From contig CAXTIG010000010.1 in assembly GCA_964244295.1 (NCBI GenBank), positions 62,001-126,000 of the forward strand: a stretch of DNA of 64,000 nucleotides, read 5' to 3'. The notes beneath the pieces are model-generated. The model ran no database searches. It was not told where the DNA came from and worked only from the letters and a program-made list of their open reading frames with translations. This document shows, in pieces, positions 1 to 7,974 of this stretch. A program made the position numbers and the translations under genes. Each line of letters begins with the position of its first letter. The stretch's first letter is position 1. The stretch comes from JAJAZB01 sp964244295. GTDB lineage: Bacteria; Bacteroidota; Bacteroidia; Cytophagales; Spirosomataceae.

Positions 1-1225
1 CATCCAGCGGAATCACGTTCATCAAATACCGGAACCCCAGTACTTTGCGGGCGAGCTTGTACCCGGCTTTCAGTTTGATGAGCGGGTTGGCAGGATCCAT
101 GAACATCTCGACCGGGTCGTAGCCGGGTTTCCGGTGAATGTCCACCAACCGGGCGTAGTCGGGGGCTTTCTGGTCGTCGAACCAGTAGTAGTACGTAAAC
201 CAGCTATCGGGTTCGGCCACGGCGACCAAATCGCCCGAACGGGCGTGGTGGAGGTGATGGGCCTTTTTTCCCGCTTCATCGAGCACCATCGCAATGCCGG
301 GCGTCTTTTCGAGTAGCCGCTTTACCTGCGCCAACGCCGTCGGATCGTTGACGTACACGTGGGCAATTTGATGGTCGGCGGTGGCGAAGGCCCGGCTTGC
401 CCCCGCGTCGAGTAATTCGAGTCCCTGTTCCACGCGAACCGAAATCAGACCCGCTTCCCGGAGAATCCGGTTGAGGTGTACCGGGCGACTGACGGGGTTG
501 ATGCCGTACTCGGACAGCAGGATTACCTTCGCGCCTTTTTTCTCGTAAAACGCCACCAACTCCGCGCAGAGGCGGTCGATCTCGCCCAGTTCGAGGCCGA
601 TTTTCGAGAAATCCGGCCCGAATTTTTGCAGGCAATAATCCAGGTGAGGCAGGTAGATCAGCGTGAGCGTGGGGTCGTGGGCGTCGTCCACCCACATCGA
701 GGCGTCGGCAATCCAGCGGGACGATTTGAAGTTGGCGGTTGGTCCCCAGAAATTAAACAGCGGAAACGTCCCGAATCGGGCCTGCAACTGATCCCGCAAT
801 TCGGGCGGATGGGTGTAGCAGTCGGGCATTTTCACGCCGTCGGCGTGGTACTGCGGGCGCGGCGTGGCGGAGTAGTCGGCGGTGGAGTACATGTTGTACC
901 ACCAGAACATCTGGGAGCAGGTAAACGAGGGGTCTTCGCGGCGGGCCGTTTCCCAGATTTTCTCGGCCTGCACCAGGTGATTCGACTGCTTCCAAAACTT
1001 CACCTCGGCATCGTCGCGGTCGTACCAGCCATTGCCCACGATGCCGTGTTGGTCGGGAAACTGGCCGGTGAGGTAGCAACTCTGGGCGGTCGTGGTGACG
1101 GCGGGCAGTACAGGTTTGATGCGGGTCAGGTGCTTGCGGGCGAGGTAACTTTTCAAAAACGGCGTGTGTTCCCCAATCACACTCGTGCTCAACCCGACGA
1201 CATCAATCACGACGGTTTTGTTCAT
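1..1225 (-). CDS. eboF: EboF, alkaline-phosphatase-superfamily protein (partial, C-terminus beyond window)
   Basis: The reading frame starts with ATG at 1225 and runs off the left edge, giving about 408 residues. It has the layout of type I phosphodiesterase/nucleotide pyrophosphatases of the alkaline phosphatase superfamily: an N-terminal metal Asp (VIDVVGLS, D8), a candidate nucleophile Thr in PAVTTTAQS (residues 41-49), a PDQHGI motif near residue 60, and a later LPHLDYC segment. It lies 5 bases after eboE and is the last gene of an eboABCDEF run, which is the best evidence for its name. In cyanobacteria the ebo cluster is needed to move a scytonemin precursor to the periplasm; the substrate of EboF is not established. 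No stop codon is in the window. Confidence 0.88.
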   Translation of the reverse strand, partial: MNKTVVIDVVGLSTSVIGEHTPFLKSYLARKHLTRIKPVLPAVTTTAQSCYLTGQFPDQHGIVGNGWYDRDDAEVKFWKQSNHLVQAEKIWETARREDPSFTCSQMFWWYNMYSTADYSATPRPQYHADGVKMPDCYTHPPELRDQLQARFGTFPLFNFWGPTANFKSSRWIADASMWVDDAHDPTLTLIYLPHLDYCLQKFGPDFSKIGLELGEIDRLCAELVAFYEKKGAKVILLSEYGINPVSRPVHLNRILREAGLISVRVEQGLELLDAGASRAFATADHQIAHVYVNDPTALAQVKRLLEKTPGIAMVLDEAGKKAHHLHHARSGDLVAVAEPDSWFTYYYWFDDQKAPDYARLVDIHRKPGYDPVEMFMDPANPLIKLKAGYKLARKVLGFRYLMNVIPLD

Positions 1226-1230
1226 GGAAA

Positions 1231-2433
1231 TCAGGCGGTTAATCTTCCCTTCACCCAGTCCAGTTCCCGACTGATGGATTCCTCCAGGGGCACCTGCGCA
1301 TCGGCGGGCAATACTCCCCAGGTGTACGTTTCTACTTCCAGGTGGTTGGTAAACGGACGCTGCCGGTAGAGGTCAAGGACCGTTTCGATGTCGGCTTGCG
1401 TGGAGTCGAGCAGGCCGTAGGTAGCCAGAAAGAGGGGCACGTGAAAATGAATCCGCCATTCCCGGTGCCGTTCGGGAGAGGCCGCCGCGAGGGCTTCGGG
1501 CAGGTCGGGGTATTTGTCGAAGGTTCCTGCTGCCGTGCGGGCGACAACCTGGTGCAAATACGTGGGTTCATCGAACGCCCGCAGGGCCTCTAGTTTCCGG
1601 GCCGCGTCTTCGGAAAAATCGACCTTCAGCGCGGAACTCACCTGAATTTTCCCAACCCGGATTCCGGCCTCCGCCAGGGCATCGAGCACGGCGGCTGGCT
1701 CTTCGTAACTGACCGCCACGTGGCACACGTCATAGCAAAGTTGCAGGTGGACGCGGATGGCTTCGGCGGCTTCCTCCGCCGAAAAGCCCCGCGTTTCTTG
1801 CAGGTGTGCGGTACCCATCGGAAGCAGATGAGTCTGGTACCAGTGAATGAATTCGCCCGAATTCTCAAGAATGCCGTCCGGCTCCGGCTCAACGTCGAGG
1901 TGAAGCACCTTGCCCGTTTGCTGCCGGATAGTCAGCAATTCATCCAGCACCCGCAGCATGTTTTGGGTGGCCGTCCGGACCGTCTGGTTCAAGGCCTCCG
2001 GTGTTTTCCACCAAAACCGGTACGAGAGGGGCGACGTGGAAATGCCGCCTTCGCTCAGGTGGGCGGGTAGAATTTCGGCCAGAATCTGGAACAGCCGAAT
2101 GGTGTAGGCCGTCCGTTCGGGTGTGGTCCAGTCGGGGGCGTGAACCTGGTCTTTCACCCGCACGTGATGAAACCCTCCGTAGGGAAAGCCATTCATCGTA
2201 AACACGTAGCAACCGGTGTCGGCCAGCCACTGCTTAAAAACGGCCAGGGAATCGCCTTCGAGTAGGTTCAGGCTGGCCTGATTGGCCAACCGCAGCCCGA
2301 TGCCCATCGACGCGTCAGGACTCACCCGCACCTTGACGACGGGGATGCTTTTTTGCAGAATCGCGAAGTGATCCGCCCAGGCTTCGCCGGGATGGATGTT
2401 GCTGCAATAACCCAGATGCGGGGCAGGGGTCAT
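1231..2433 (-). CDS. eboE: EboE, metabolite-traffic protein with sugar-phosphate-isomerase-like TIM barrel
   Basis: 400 residues. The sequence fits the xylose-isomerase-like TIM-barrel proteins called EboE: candidate active-site stretches are HLDVEPEPDG (178-187), CYDVCHVAVS (233-242) and GKIQVSSALK (261-270). These acidic and His residues at strand ends are typical of metal-dependent isomerases of this fold. Its start ATG overlaps the eboD stop by 4 bases (ATGA), so the two are probably translationally coupled. The cluster context (prenyltransferase EboC, dehydroquinate-synthase-like EboD) suggests a shared small-molecule pathway. The reaction is unknown. Confidence 0.9.
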   Translation of the reverse strand: MTPAPHLGYCSNIHPGEAWADHFAILQKSIPVVKVRVSPDASMGIGLRLANQASLNLLEGDSLAVFKQWLADTGCYVFTMNGFPYGGFHHVRVKDQVHAPDWTTPERTAYTIRLFQILAEILPAHLSEGGISTSPLSYRFWWKTPEALNQTVRTATQNMLRVLDELLTIRQQTGKVLHLDVEPEPDGILENSGEFIHWYQTHLLPMGTAHLQETRGFSAEEAAEAIRVHLQLCYDVCHVAVSYEEPAAVLDALAEAGIRVGKIQVSSALKVDFSEDAARKLEALRAFDEPTYLHQVVARTAAGTFDKYPDLPEALAAASPERHREWRIHFHVPLFLATYGLLDSTQADIETVLDLYRQRPFTNHLEVETYTWGVLPADAQVPLEESISRELDWVKGRLTA

Positions 2434-3587
2434 TGGACGGGTTGGTAAAGGTGTTCGAGGTAATCCACGGCGGTCTTCACGCGGTCAAAGTCCATTTCGT
2501 GTACCTCCCGGCCCTGGCCGAGGGCTTCCAGCACCGTGATGGTGAGCTGTCCGCCGAGGTGTTCGCGGAATTCCTCGAGTCCCTGCCAAAGGGCACGTTT
2601 GTTGGTTTCGGCCAGCGCCGGGTGGTATAACTCGAAGCCTACCCGCTGCAAAACCGCCAGCACGCGCTGCGCGTCAGCCTCCGAAATCAAGCCCGACTGG
2701 TAGGAATACACGGTATCCAGGGCAATCCCGATGGCCACGGCTTCCCCGTGCCGGATACTGAAATCGGTCAGGTATTCGAGTTTGTGGGCCGACCAGTGCC
2801 CGAAGTCGAGCGGACGGGCCGAGCCTGCCTCGAACGGATCCCCGCTGGCAATGTGGGCCAGGTGCAGTTTGGCGCAACGGAAAATCAGGGTCTGCATGGC
2901 CCCGGCGTCGCGCTGGGCCAGCAACTCGGCGTGGGTTTCGAGCCAGTCGAAAAAAGGGCGGTCTTTGATGAGGGCCACCTTCACGGCTTCGGCGATACCC
3001 GAACGCCAGTCGCGGTCGGTGAGGGTGGAAAGAAAGGCCGCGTCGTTGAAGACCGCTACGGGCGGGGCGAAGGTGCCCAGGAAATTTTTCTTGCCCCGGT
3101 AATTCACTCCGTTTTTTACGCCCACGCCCGAATCATTCTGCGCCAGTACCGTCGTAGGGATGCGAACGTGCCGGACGCCCCGGTGGGCAATGGCCGACGC
3201 GTAGCCGACGAGGTCGAGCACGGCCCCGCCACCCAGCCCGACCACGTACGAGTGCCGGTCGATGCCGTGGCGGTCGATCGCCGTCACGAGGCGGTCGAGC
3301 AGCGCCGGGTCGTTCTTAGCCGTTTCGCCGCCCGGTACCCGAATTAGCTCGGGTACCAAGTCGTATTCACCCCCCGTTTGGAAATACGCCGGAATCCGGT
3401 CGGTTAGCGCGGGGTGTGCATCAAGCACCCCGTCATCAAGCACAAAAAGTACTCGTTTCCGCACGCCTTTTTCCAGACCCAGCCGCAAGAAATCACGCAG
3501 GAGCGGGTTGGCCGGGTCGAACAGGGTATCGGTAAAGAAAACGTCGTACGCGAAGCGAACGGAAAATTCCTGACGAATGAACTTCAT
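2430..3587 (-). CDS. eboD: EboD, 3-dehydroquinate-synthase-family protein
   Basis: 385 residues of the dehydroquinate synthase/sedoheptulose-phosphate cyclase superfamily. Visible features are the NAD-binding glycine motif GGGAVLD (119-125), the VPGGE motif (84-88), the QNDSGVGVKNGVN stretch (150-162), and the three expected zinc ligands at about E200 (GIAEAVK), H264 (DFGHWSAHKLE) and H280 (IRHGEAVAIG). All catalytic metal ligands therefore appear intact, so it is probably an active cyclase rather than a degenerate one. It sits inside the ebo run rather than with aromatic amino acid genes, which argues for a specialised cyclase and not the housekeeping aroB. Confidence 0.92.
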   Translation of the reverse strand: MKFIRQEFSVRFAYDVFFTDTLFDPANPLLRDFLRLGLEKGVRKRVLFVLDDGVLDAHPALTDRIPAYFQTGGEYDLVPELIRVPGGETAKNDPALLDRLVTAIDRHGIDRHSYVVGLGGGAVLDLVGYASAIAHRGVRHVRIPTTVLAQNDSGVGVKNGVNYRGKKNFLGTFAPPVAVFNDAAFLSTLTDRDWRSGIAEAVKVALIKDRPFFDWLETHAELLAQRDAGAMQTLIFRCAKLHLAHIASGDPFEAGSARPLDFGHWSAHKLEYLTDFSIRHGEAVAIGIALDTVYSYQSGLISEADAQRVLAVLQRVGFELYHPALAETNKRALWQGLEEFREHLGGQLTITVLEALGQGREVHEMDFDRVKTAVDYLEHLYQPVQ

Positions 3588-3633
3588 GTAACACTGGAAT
3601 CCGGGCGACGGGTTTTCCGCCCCACAGAAAAAA

Positions 3634-4515
3634 TTAAGTAACTGCGAATTTAACGGCTAAAAACCGGGAAACGGGCAACAAGGCCGCAATCGCCAGCGCC
3701 GCCCCGGTTTGCCCTGCGACCGCCGCCCAGGCTGAATCCATTAGAATCAGCGAAATAACCCCCGCCTTGACGGCCCTGCCGATGGTTGGGCCGACGGGAT
3801 TCTGAAGCGCACGGAACAGGGGGGGATACAGAAAAAAAGCGTGCAGGGCGATGAACAGCAGCGTTGAAAGCCCATTTTCGCCCACCACCCCCCATCCTCC
3901 CTGAACCATCTGAACGGTGACGAACAGGACCAGCGCCACGAACAATTTCCACCTCCCACCGCCGTGTACTTCGCCCTGGCTGACTAGCGTAATGGCAAAA
4001 ATGTACACCACCGGTACCACCGCGAGGACGCCCCATTCCACCAGGGTTTCCGTCAGGGCGCTCATGCCCAGCAGCAAGTTTCCGCCCCGGCAAAACCCCA
4101 TCACCAGTGGCCCCGCCGCCACGTGGTGTTTGGCAAATCGGTTGTACAGGACCGTCAGTAGCGCGATGGCGGCGGCGATTGGCCCGCTGTAGCCGCCCGC
4201 CAGCAACGCCAGCAGCACGCCCAACAGCAGCAGGCCCGCCCCGAACCATCCGACGGTGGATTTCTTCACCCGTCCGCTCGGAATGGGTCGTTCGGGTCGT
4301 TCAACGGCGTCGAGGTCGGCGTCGAAAAAGTCGTTAAGTACCACCCCACCCCCGTAAAGGCCCAGGGTCGAAAGGCATAACCACAGTAAGTCAGGCGAGG
4401 CGTAGCTCTGCGTTTGAAGAGTCCAAACCCCAAAGCTGTACCCGGCCAGCACGTCGGCCACGGCGGTGACCAGATTGGCCAGGCGCAGAAGTTGCAGATA
4501 GGGTTTTAAGACCAC
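3634..4515 (-). CDS. eboC: EboC, UbiA-family membrane prenyltransferase
   Basis: 293 residues, strongly hydrophobic with about eight predicted membrane segments. The first aspartate-rich motif of UbiA prenyltransferases is plain (NDFFDADLD, residues 61-69), followed by the ERPERPIPSG loop. The second motif region (GFCRGGNLLLG, about 140-150) lacks a clean DxxxD, as in the UbiC/Ebo subgroup. Start ATG at 4515 lies 3 bases after the eboB stop. It probably transfers a prenyl chain to an unidentified acceptor in the inner membrane. Membership of the ebo cluster, rather than menaquinone genes, sets the name. Confidence 0.92.
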   Translation of the reverse strand: MVLKPYLQLLRLANLVTAVADVLAGYSFGVWTLQTQSYASPDLLWLCLSTLGLYGGGVVLNDFFDADLDAVERPERPIPSGRVKKSTVGWFGAGLLLLGVLLALLAGGYSGPIAAAIALLTVLYNRFAKHHVAAGPLVMGFCRGGNLLLGMSALTETLVEWGVLAVVPVVYIFAITLVSQGEVHGGGRWKLFVALVLFVTVQMVQGGWGVVGENGLSTLLFIALHAFFLYPPLFRALQNPVGPTIGRAVKAGVISLILMDSAWAAVAGQTGAALAIAALLPVSRFLAVKFAVT

Positions 4516-4518
4516 CGG

Positions 4519-5535
4519 TTAGCGGATGATGAGGCCATTTTTGTCGATGCGAGGTTGCTGCCCGCCCCGCAGCACGGTGTTGCCGTTGAACGTCTGGCTC
4601 TGGTCGATGTTTAGCGTCGCCGTAAACTCAGCGGGATCGATTTGACCACTCTGGGCAAAAGCATCCAGCGCATTCTGGTACGTAACCAGCCGGATGTGAT
4701 CGGGAGGAATCCCCTTCAGGTGCATCAACGCCGCCGTTTTAGGTACCGCCAGCGGATCGCTGATGCCCCAGTCGGCGGCGGAGTTGACCATGATGCGCTC
4801 GGGGCCGTACTGCCGCACCACCTCCACCATGCGCTCGTTGCCCATTTTCGTAAACGGGTAAATGGTGAACGCCGCCCAAAATCCCTGGTCGAGCACACTC
4901 CGCACGGTTTCCTCGTTGTTGTGATCCACGATGACCATCCGGGGATCGAGGCCGTGTTCGAGGGCGATGGCCATGCTGCGGTCGGTGCCGAGTTTCTTGT
5001 TCCGGTGGGGGGTATGAATTTGCACCGGCAGGGCCATTTCCCTGGCTAGTTCCAGTTGCAGGCGGTAGTATTTTTCTTCGGCGGCGGTTTGGTCGTCGAA
5101 ACCAATTTCCCCCACGCCCACGACGCCTTCTTTGTACAAAAACAGGGGCAGAATCTCCATCACCTGTTCAGCCAGGGCTTCGTTGTTAGCCTCGCGCGAG
5201 TTGAGGCCAATCGTGCAGTAGTGCTTAATGCCAAACTGCGACGAACGAAACCGCTCCCAACCCACCAGGCTGGCGTAGTAATCTTTGAACGTAGCCAGGC
5301 CCGTACGCGGTTGCCCCAACCAGAACGCCGGTTCGATCAAGGCCACGATGCCCGCGTCGGCCATCGCCTGGTAGTCGTCGGTGGTCCGCGAGGTCATGTG
5401 GACGTGCGGGTCGAAAAACGTCATGCCTTTGATGTAAGCCATGAAGTCAACCGATCCCGACGGCGGAGCGGGGGTCGGCAGGCTGTCCGCCGCGTGCGAA
5501 GGATTCAGCGGACCCGTATCGGAGGGGGTGTTCAT
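4519..5535 (-). CDS. eboB: EboB, TatD-family metal-dependent hydrolase
   Basis: 338 residues from the ATG at 5535, placed 4 bases after the eboA stop. A TatD/amidohydrolase-type metal site is visible: FDPHVHMTSR (41-50), then VQIHTPHR, VIVDHNNEET and NSAADWGISDP, which hold the expected His and Asp ligands. The first 30 residues are proline/serine-rich and not part of the fold; an ATG at 5442 (MAYIKGM) is an alternative start that would remove them. TatD proteins are often nucleases, but EboB proteins form a distinct branch with unknown substrate. Confidence 0.88.
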   Translation of the reverse strand: MNTPSDTGPLNPSHAADSLPTPAPPSGSVDFMAYIKGMTFFDPHVHMTSRTTDDYQAMADAGIVALIEPAFWLGQPRTGLATFKDYYASLVGWERFRSSQFGIKHYCTIGLNSREANNEALAEQVMEILPLFLYKEGVVGVGEIGFDDQTAAEEKYYRLQLELAREMALPVQIHTPHRNKKLGTDRSMAIALEHGLDPRMVIVDHNNEETVRSVLDQGFWAAFTIYPFTKMGNERMVEVVRQYGPERIMVNSAADWGISDPLAVPKTAALMHLKGIPPDHIRLVTYQNALDAFAQSGQIDPAEFTATLNIDQSQTFNGNTVLRGGQQPRIDKNGLIIR

Positions 5536-5539
5536 CGGT

Positions 5540-6391
5540 TCAGGAAGGGTTAGAGTCGAGCGTTTCCCAGCGCAGCGTACCGTCAGCGAGTGCCTGCTGC
5601 CAGTCCGGGTGAGCATCGAGCCAATGCCGGGCGGGCGCGTAATTGGTTTCAGCCGCTACCAACAGCGCCGCCTGCTGATTTTGCAGCACCAGGGAATTAG
5701 CCAACGTGTTGAGGTCATCAAAAAGCGCCTCGTTCATAAATCGACCCACCAAGCGCCAGACCGAGGGCGGCACCTGCCGTCCGGCGGCCCAGCGCTCGTG
5801 GGCGAAATCCGACACGTGATCGGCCAGCGCCTGGTTGGCCCGCCGGTCCAGGCCCGCGATGCGGTGGATGGGTTTGTCGTTGAAAATGCACTTCAGTACC
5901 AATTGATTCCAGGGGGCTTCCGAAAAATGAGCGGACGCGTACGGATTACCAAAGGCAATCGCGTCGAAAACCGGCCCCATGTTCGAGCGCACGGCCTCCG
6001 TCGCCCGAAACACCCAGTGCTCCGGGTAGGCGAGCACCGGCAGCGCCGAATACAGCGCCGTCAGTTCCTGTAGTTCGGCGGTATCGAAGAGTGTTTCAAT
6101 GCGCTGGGCGTAAGCGGTTTCAGTTGCCGCATCCAAGTGCAGCAGCAAAAATACCCGGACGAGCCGATCCAGCGTCCAGCCGTCCAGATTCCAGCCCGGT
6201 ACCAGCACCGCCAGCCGGGCGCGAATGGCCTCGTCGGGCTGAACCGGTCGCCGGGCGATAAACCGGGGGGTAGCTACGAACGCCGCCAAAATTCCAGGGG
6301 TGTTGCCCGTCGTTTTTCCGCCAAGCCACTCCTGTTCCCCGTCGGTAGAATGGGTCGCAATCAGTTCGCTGAGGAGGTTCGTTACGCTCAT
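5540..6391 (-). CDS. eboA: EboA-domain protein
   Basis: 283 residues from the ATG at 6391 (MSVTNLLSELIATH); an ATG at 6409 and a GTG at 6418 are in frame and would add a few residues. The protein is mostly helical, with no recognisable catalytic motif, and matches the EboA profile in length and in conserved stretches such as PDWQQALADG near the C-terminus. It is the first gene of the six-gene ebo run, all transcribed leftward with gaps of 3-46 bases or short overlaps, so it probably carries the operon promoter in the 227-base gap at 6392-6618. Confidence 0.85.
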   Translation of the reverse strand: MSVTNLLSELIATHSTDGEQEWLGGKTTGNTPGILAAFVATPRFIARRPVQPDEAIRARLAVLVPGWNLDGWTLDRLVRVFLLLHLDAATETAYAQRIETLFDTAELQELTALYSALPVLAYPEHWVFRATEAVRSNMGPVFDAIAFGNPYASAHFSEAPWNQLVLKCIFNDKPIHRIAGLDRRANQALADHVSDFAHERWAAGRQVPPSVWRLVGRFMNEALFDDLNTLANSLVLQNQQAALLVAAETNYAPARHWLDAHPDWQQALADGTLRWETLDSNPS

Positions 6392-6591
6392 GTTCCTTCG
6401 TTCATCCATACCACCCACAAAATTGAGGGAAGATTTGGGAACATAAAATCAGGATTGACTTTCCGGCGACGAGTGGAGGGCTGGGAGCGGCGAAGTGGGA
6501 TAGGATGCGAAAGTCAGGTGGCGTAGAAACAAATCGTAACCGCTTTACTCCGGCATCCGTGTCACAGGCGGGGCGTTCCGCGAAAACTTAG

Positions 6592-6599
6592 TAGGTTTG
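6592..6599 (+). promoter_or_regulatory. Bacteroidota -7 box (TAGGTTTG) before the DUF4160 gene
   Basis: TAGGTTTG matches the TAnnTTTG consensus of the Bacteroidota primary sigma factor. It ends 19 bases before the ATG at 6619. No clear TTG -33 box is seen at the usual distance, so strength is uncertain. The same eight bases recur at 7186. Confidence 0.5.
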
Positions 6600-6618
6600 A
6601 ATACCCCACGCTTTCTTG

Positions 6619-6852
6619 ATGCCTACCATTTACTCCCAAAACGGCTTTCGGTTTTTCTTTTTCAGCAACGAGCACGAACCGGCACACGTCCACGTCGAAA
6701 AAGGTGACGCGGCGGCGAAGTTCAACCTGATTCCCGTAACTTTGGTCAAGAATGAAGGCATGAAGCCAAAAGAATTAAAACAGGCCGAAACGTTGATTGA
6801 AGTCAATCAAGGGCTTTTTCTCCAAAAGTGGAACCGGTATTTCGGAAATTAA
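6619..6852 (+). CDS. DUF4160 domain protein
   Basis: 77 residues; the ATG at 6619 is preferred over the in-frame TTG just before it. The FRFFFFSNEHEPAHVHVEKG segment is the hallmark of DUF4160, with conserved His residues in EPAHVHV. The family is small, cytoplasmic and of unknown function, and usually sits next to a DUF2442 gene, as here (next start 3 bases later). Such pairs have been suggested to act as toxin-antitoxin-like modules, but this is not demonstrated. Confidence 0.88.
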   Translation: MPTIYSQNGFRFFFFSNEHEPAHVHVEKGDAAAKFNLIPVTLVKNEGMKPKELKQAETLIEVNQGLFLQKWNRYFGN

Positions 6853-6855
6853 CGC

Positions 6856-7113
6856 ATGAGAACGATTGCCATCGACGTTGAAAACCTGAAAGTGCGGAGC
6901 GTGTGGTTCAACGCCGGGAAAGTTTATTTCGACTTCCAGGATGGCCGCACGATGGGCGCGCCGCTGGCCTGGTTTCCGCGCCTGCACCACGCCACCGAGG
7001 CCCAGCGCCAAAACTGGCGGCTGATTGGCCGGGGCTACGGGGTGCATTGGGAAGACCTCGACGAAGACCTCTCGGCGGAAGGGATGTTTTTATTTACGAA
7101 GGAAAGCGCCTGA
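6856..7113 (+). CDS. DUF2442 domain protein
   Basis: 85 residues. The pattern VRSVWFNAGKVYFDFQDG, then GAPLAWFPRL and GYGVHWEDLDEDLSAEG, is characteristic of DUF2442 proteins, which are small possible DNA-binding or antitoxin-like partners of DUF4160 proteins. It starts 3 bases after the DUF4160 stop, so the two form a bicistronic unit ended by the hairpin at 7132-7169. Confidence 0.9.
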   Translation: MRTIAIDVENLKVRSVWFNAGKVYFDFQDGRTMGAPLAWFPRLHHATEAQRQNWRLIGRGYGVHWEDLDEDLSAEGMFLFTKESA

Positions 7114-7131
7114 GGTGGGTAATTTTATACA

Positions 7132-7169
7132 GCAAAGGCCCGCCCCGGTAATCGGGGCGGGCCTTTGCA
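7132..7169 (+). terminator. Strong hairpin terminator after the DUF4160/DUF2442 pair
   Basis: AGGCCCGCCCC pairs with GGGGCGGGCCT around a six-base loop; the flanking A and T runs extend the stem (GCAAAGG / CCTTTGC). A near-identical hairpin lies at 7852-7888. Confidence 0.8.
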
Positions 7170-7185
7170 TTTGGGCGTAAAACAG

Positions 7186-7193
7186 TAGGTTTG
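7186..7193 (+). promoter_or_regulatory. Bacteroidota -7 box (TAGGTTTG) before the DUF6934-like gene
   Basis: Exact TAnnTTTG match, identical to the box at 6592. A start site about 6-7 bases downstream would fall at or next to the ACG at 7198, leaving almost no leader. Confidence 0.4.
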
Positions 7194-7197
7194 GGGC

Positions 7198-7635
7198 ACG
7201 AACCTGGAACGCTACCACCTCTACGCTTCCCCGGACTGTATTCAATTTGATTTCATCAGCGAAGGAACAAACGGACGCATTTTAAAAACAGTGCTGTTCA
7301 CGCCGCTGGGAGAAAATTTCTTCAATCTTGGCTTCGGCGACTGGGATACCGCCACGGGCGAAATTGACGACCTGGTTGAGACGAACAATGGCGATAGGGA
7401 CAAAGTCCTGTCCACGGTTGCCGGTGCGGTGCTGGAATTCACCGAATCGTACCCGACCGCCATCGTTTACGCCAAAGGCAGTACCCGGGTTCGAACCCGG
7501 CTGTACCAAATGAGCATCGCCCGAAATTGGGAGGCGATTACCCCGCTGTTCAAGATCTTGGGCGAACTCCCGGAAGGGTGGGAGCCGTTTCAACCAAACA
7601 AAAACTACCTCGCCTTCTTGGCGATGCGGAAATAA
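7198..7635 (+). CDS. DUF6934-like protein whose expected start codon reads ACG
   Basis: The frame is open from 7189, and the family-like N-terminus (NLERYHLYASPDCIQFDF) begins directly after an ACG at 7198, where family members have ATG. The first conventional start in frame is GTG at 7291, which would delete about 31 conserved residues. The rest (GFGDWDTATGEIDDLVETNN, then KGSTRVRTRLYQM and EGWEPFQPNKNYLAFL) is intact and matches DUF6934, a Bacteroidota family of unknown function. Either the gene starts inefficiently at ACG or GTG, or a single T-to-C change has silenced it. A 58-residue gene follows after 17 bases. Confidence 0.7.
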   Translation, partial: TNLERYHLYASPDCIQFDFISEGTNGRILKTVLFTPLGENFFNLGFGDWDTATGEIDDLVETNNGDRDKVLSTVAGAVLEFTESYPTAIVYAKGSTRVRTRLYQMSIARNWEAITPLFKILGELPEGWEPFQPNKNYLAFLAMRK

Positions 7636-7652
7636 AAACGGAATTTTCCTTT

Positions 7653-7829
7653 ATGAAAGCACCAACGCTGAACGCTCCAAAACGAACACTGTCGCCCCGC
7701 CCCGGCGTGACGGTGGTAGAGAACCTGCCCAAAGCCAAGCCTTCCCCGGCCATGCAGGCCCGGATTGACGAGGCCCGGGAGCAATTGCGCCAAGCTAAAT
7801 TGCCGGAGGGATGGCGGGAAGGAAATTAA
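7653..7829 (+). CDS. Small protein of 'VVENLPKAKPSPAMQ' family (family B)
   Basis: 58 residues with a basic N-terminus, then TVVENLPKAKPSPAMQAR and a short amphipathic helix ending in KLPEGW. The same core occurs in two tandem genes at 49.5-49.8 kb, one of them also exactly 58 residues long. No known domain is recognised. It follows the DUF6934-like gene by 17 bases and ends just before a hairpin terminator, so the two form a unit. The small size and pairing with a compact partner resemble toxin-antitoxin modules, which is inference only. Confidence 0.7.
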   Translation: MKAPTLNAPKRTLSPRPGVTVVENLPKAKPSPAMQARIDEAREQLRQAKLPEGWREGN

Positions 7830-7851
7830 GCGCAGTTCCGTTCTGCAAACA

Positions 7852-7888
7852 GCAAAGGCCCGCCCCAGTGATCAGGGCGGGCCTTTGC
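7852..7888 (+). terminator. Hairpin terminator after the family B gene
   Basis: GCAAAGGCCCGCCC pairs with GGGCGGGCCTTTGC. It is a near copy of the hairpin at 7132-7169, with only the loop changed. Confidence 0.78.
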
Positions 7889-7912
7889 TTCTACTCAATT
7901 GAACGTGGTCAG

Positions 7913-7939
7913 CGCAAGTTTAGCGCGGCTAAACTTGCG
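7913..7939. repeat. 12-base perfect inverted repeat downstream of the amidohydrolase gene
   Basis: CGCAAGTTTAGC and GCTAAACTTGCG are separated by three bases. It lies between two convergent genes and may serve as terminator for the leftward amidohydrolase gene. Confidence 0.55.
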
Positions 7940-7974
7940 TTAGTTGGGGTGAAATTTCCTGAAAAACAGACCGC

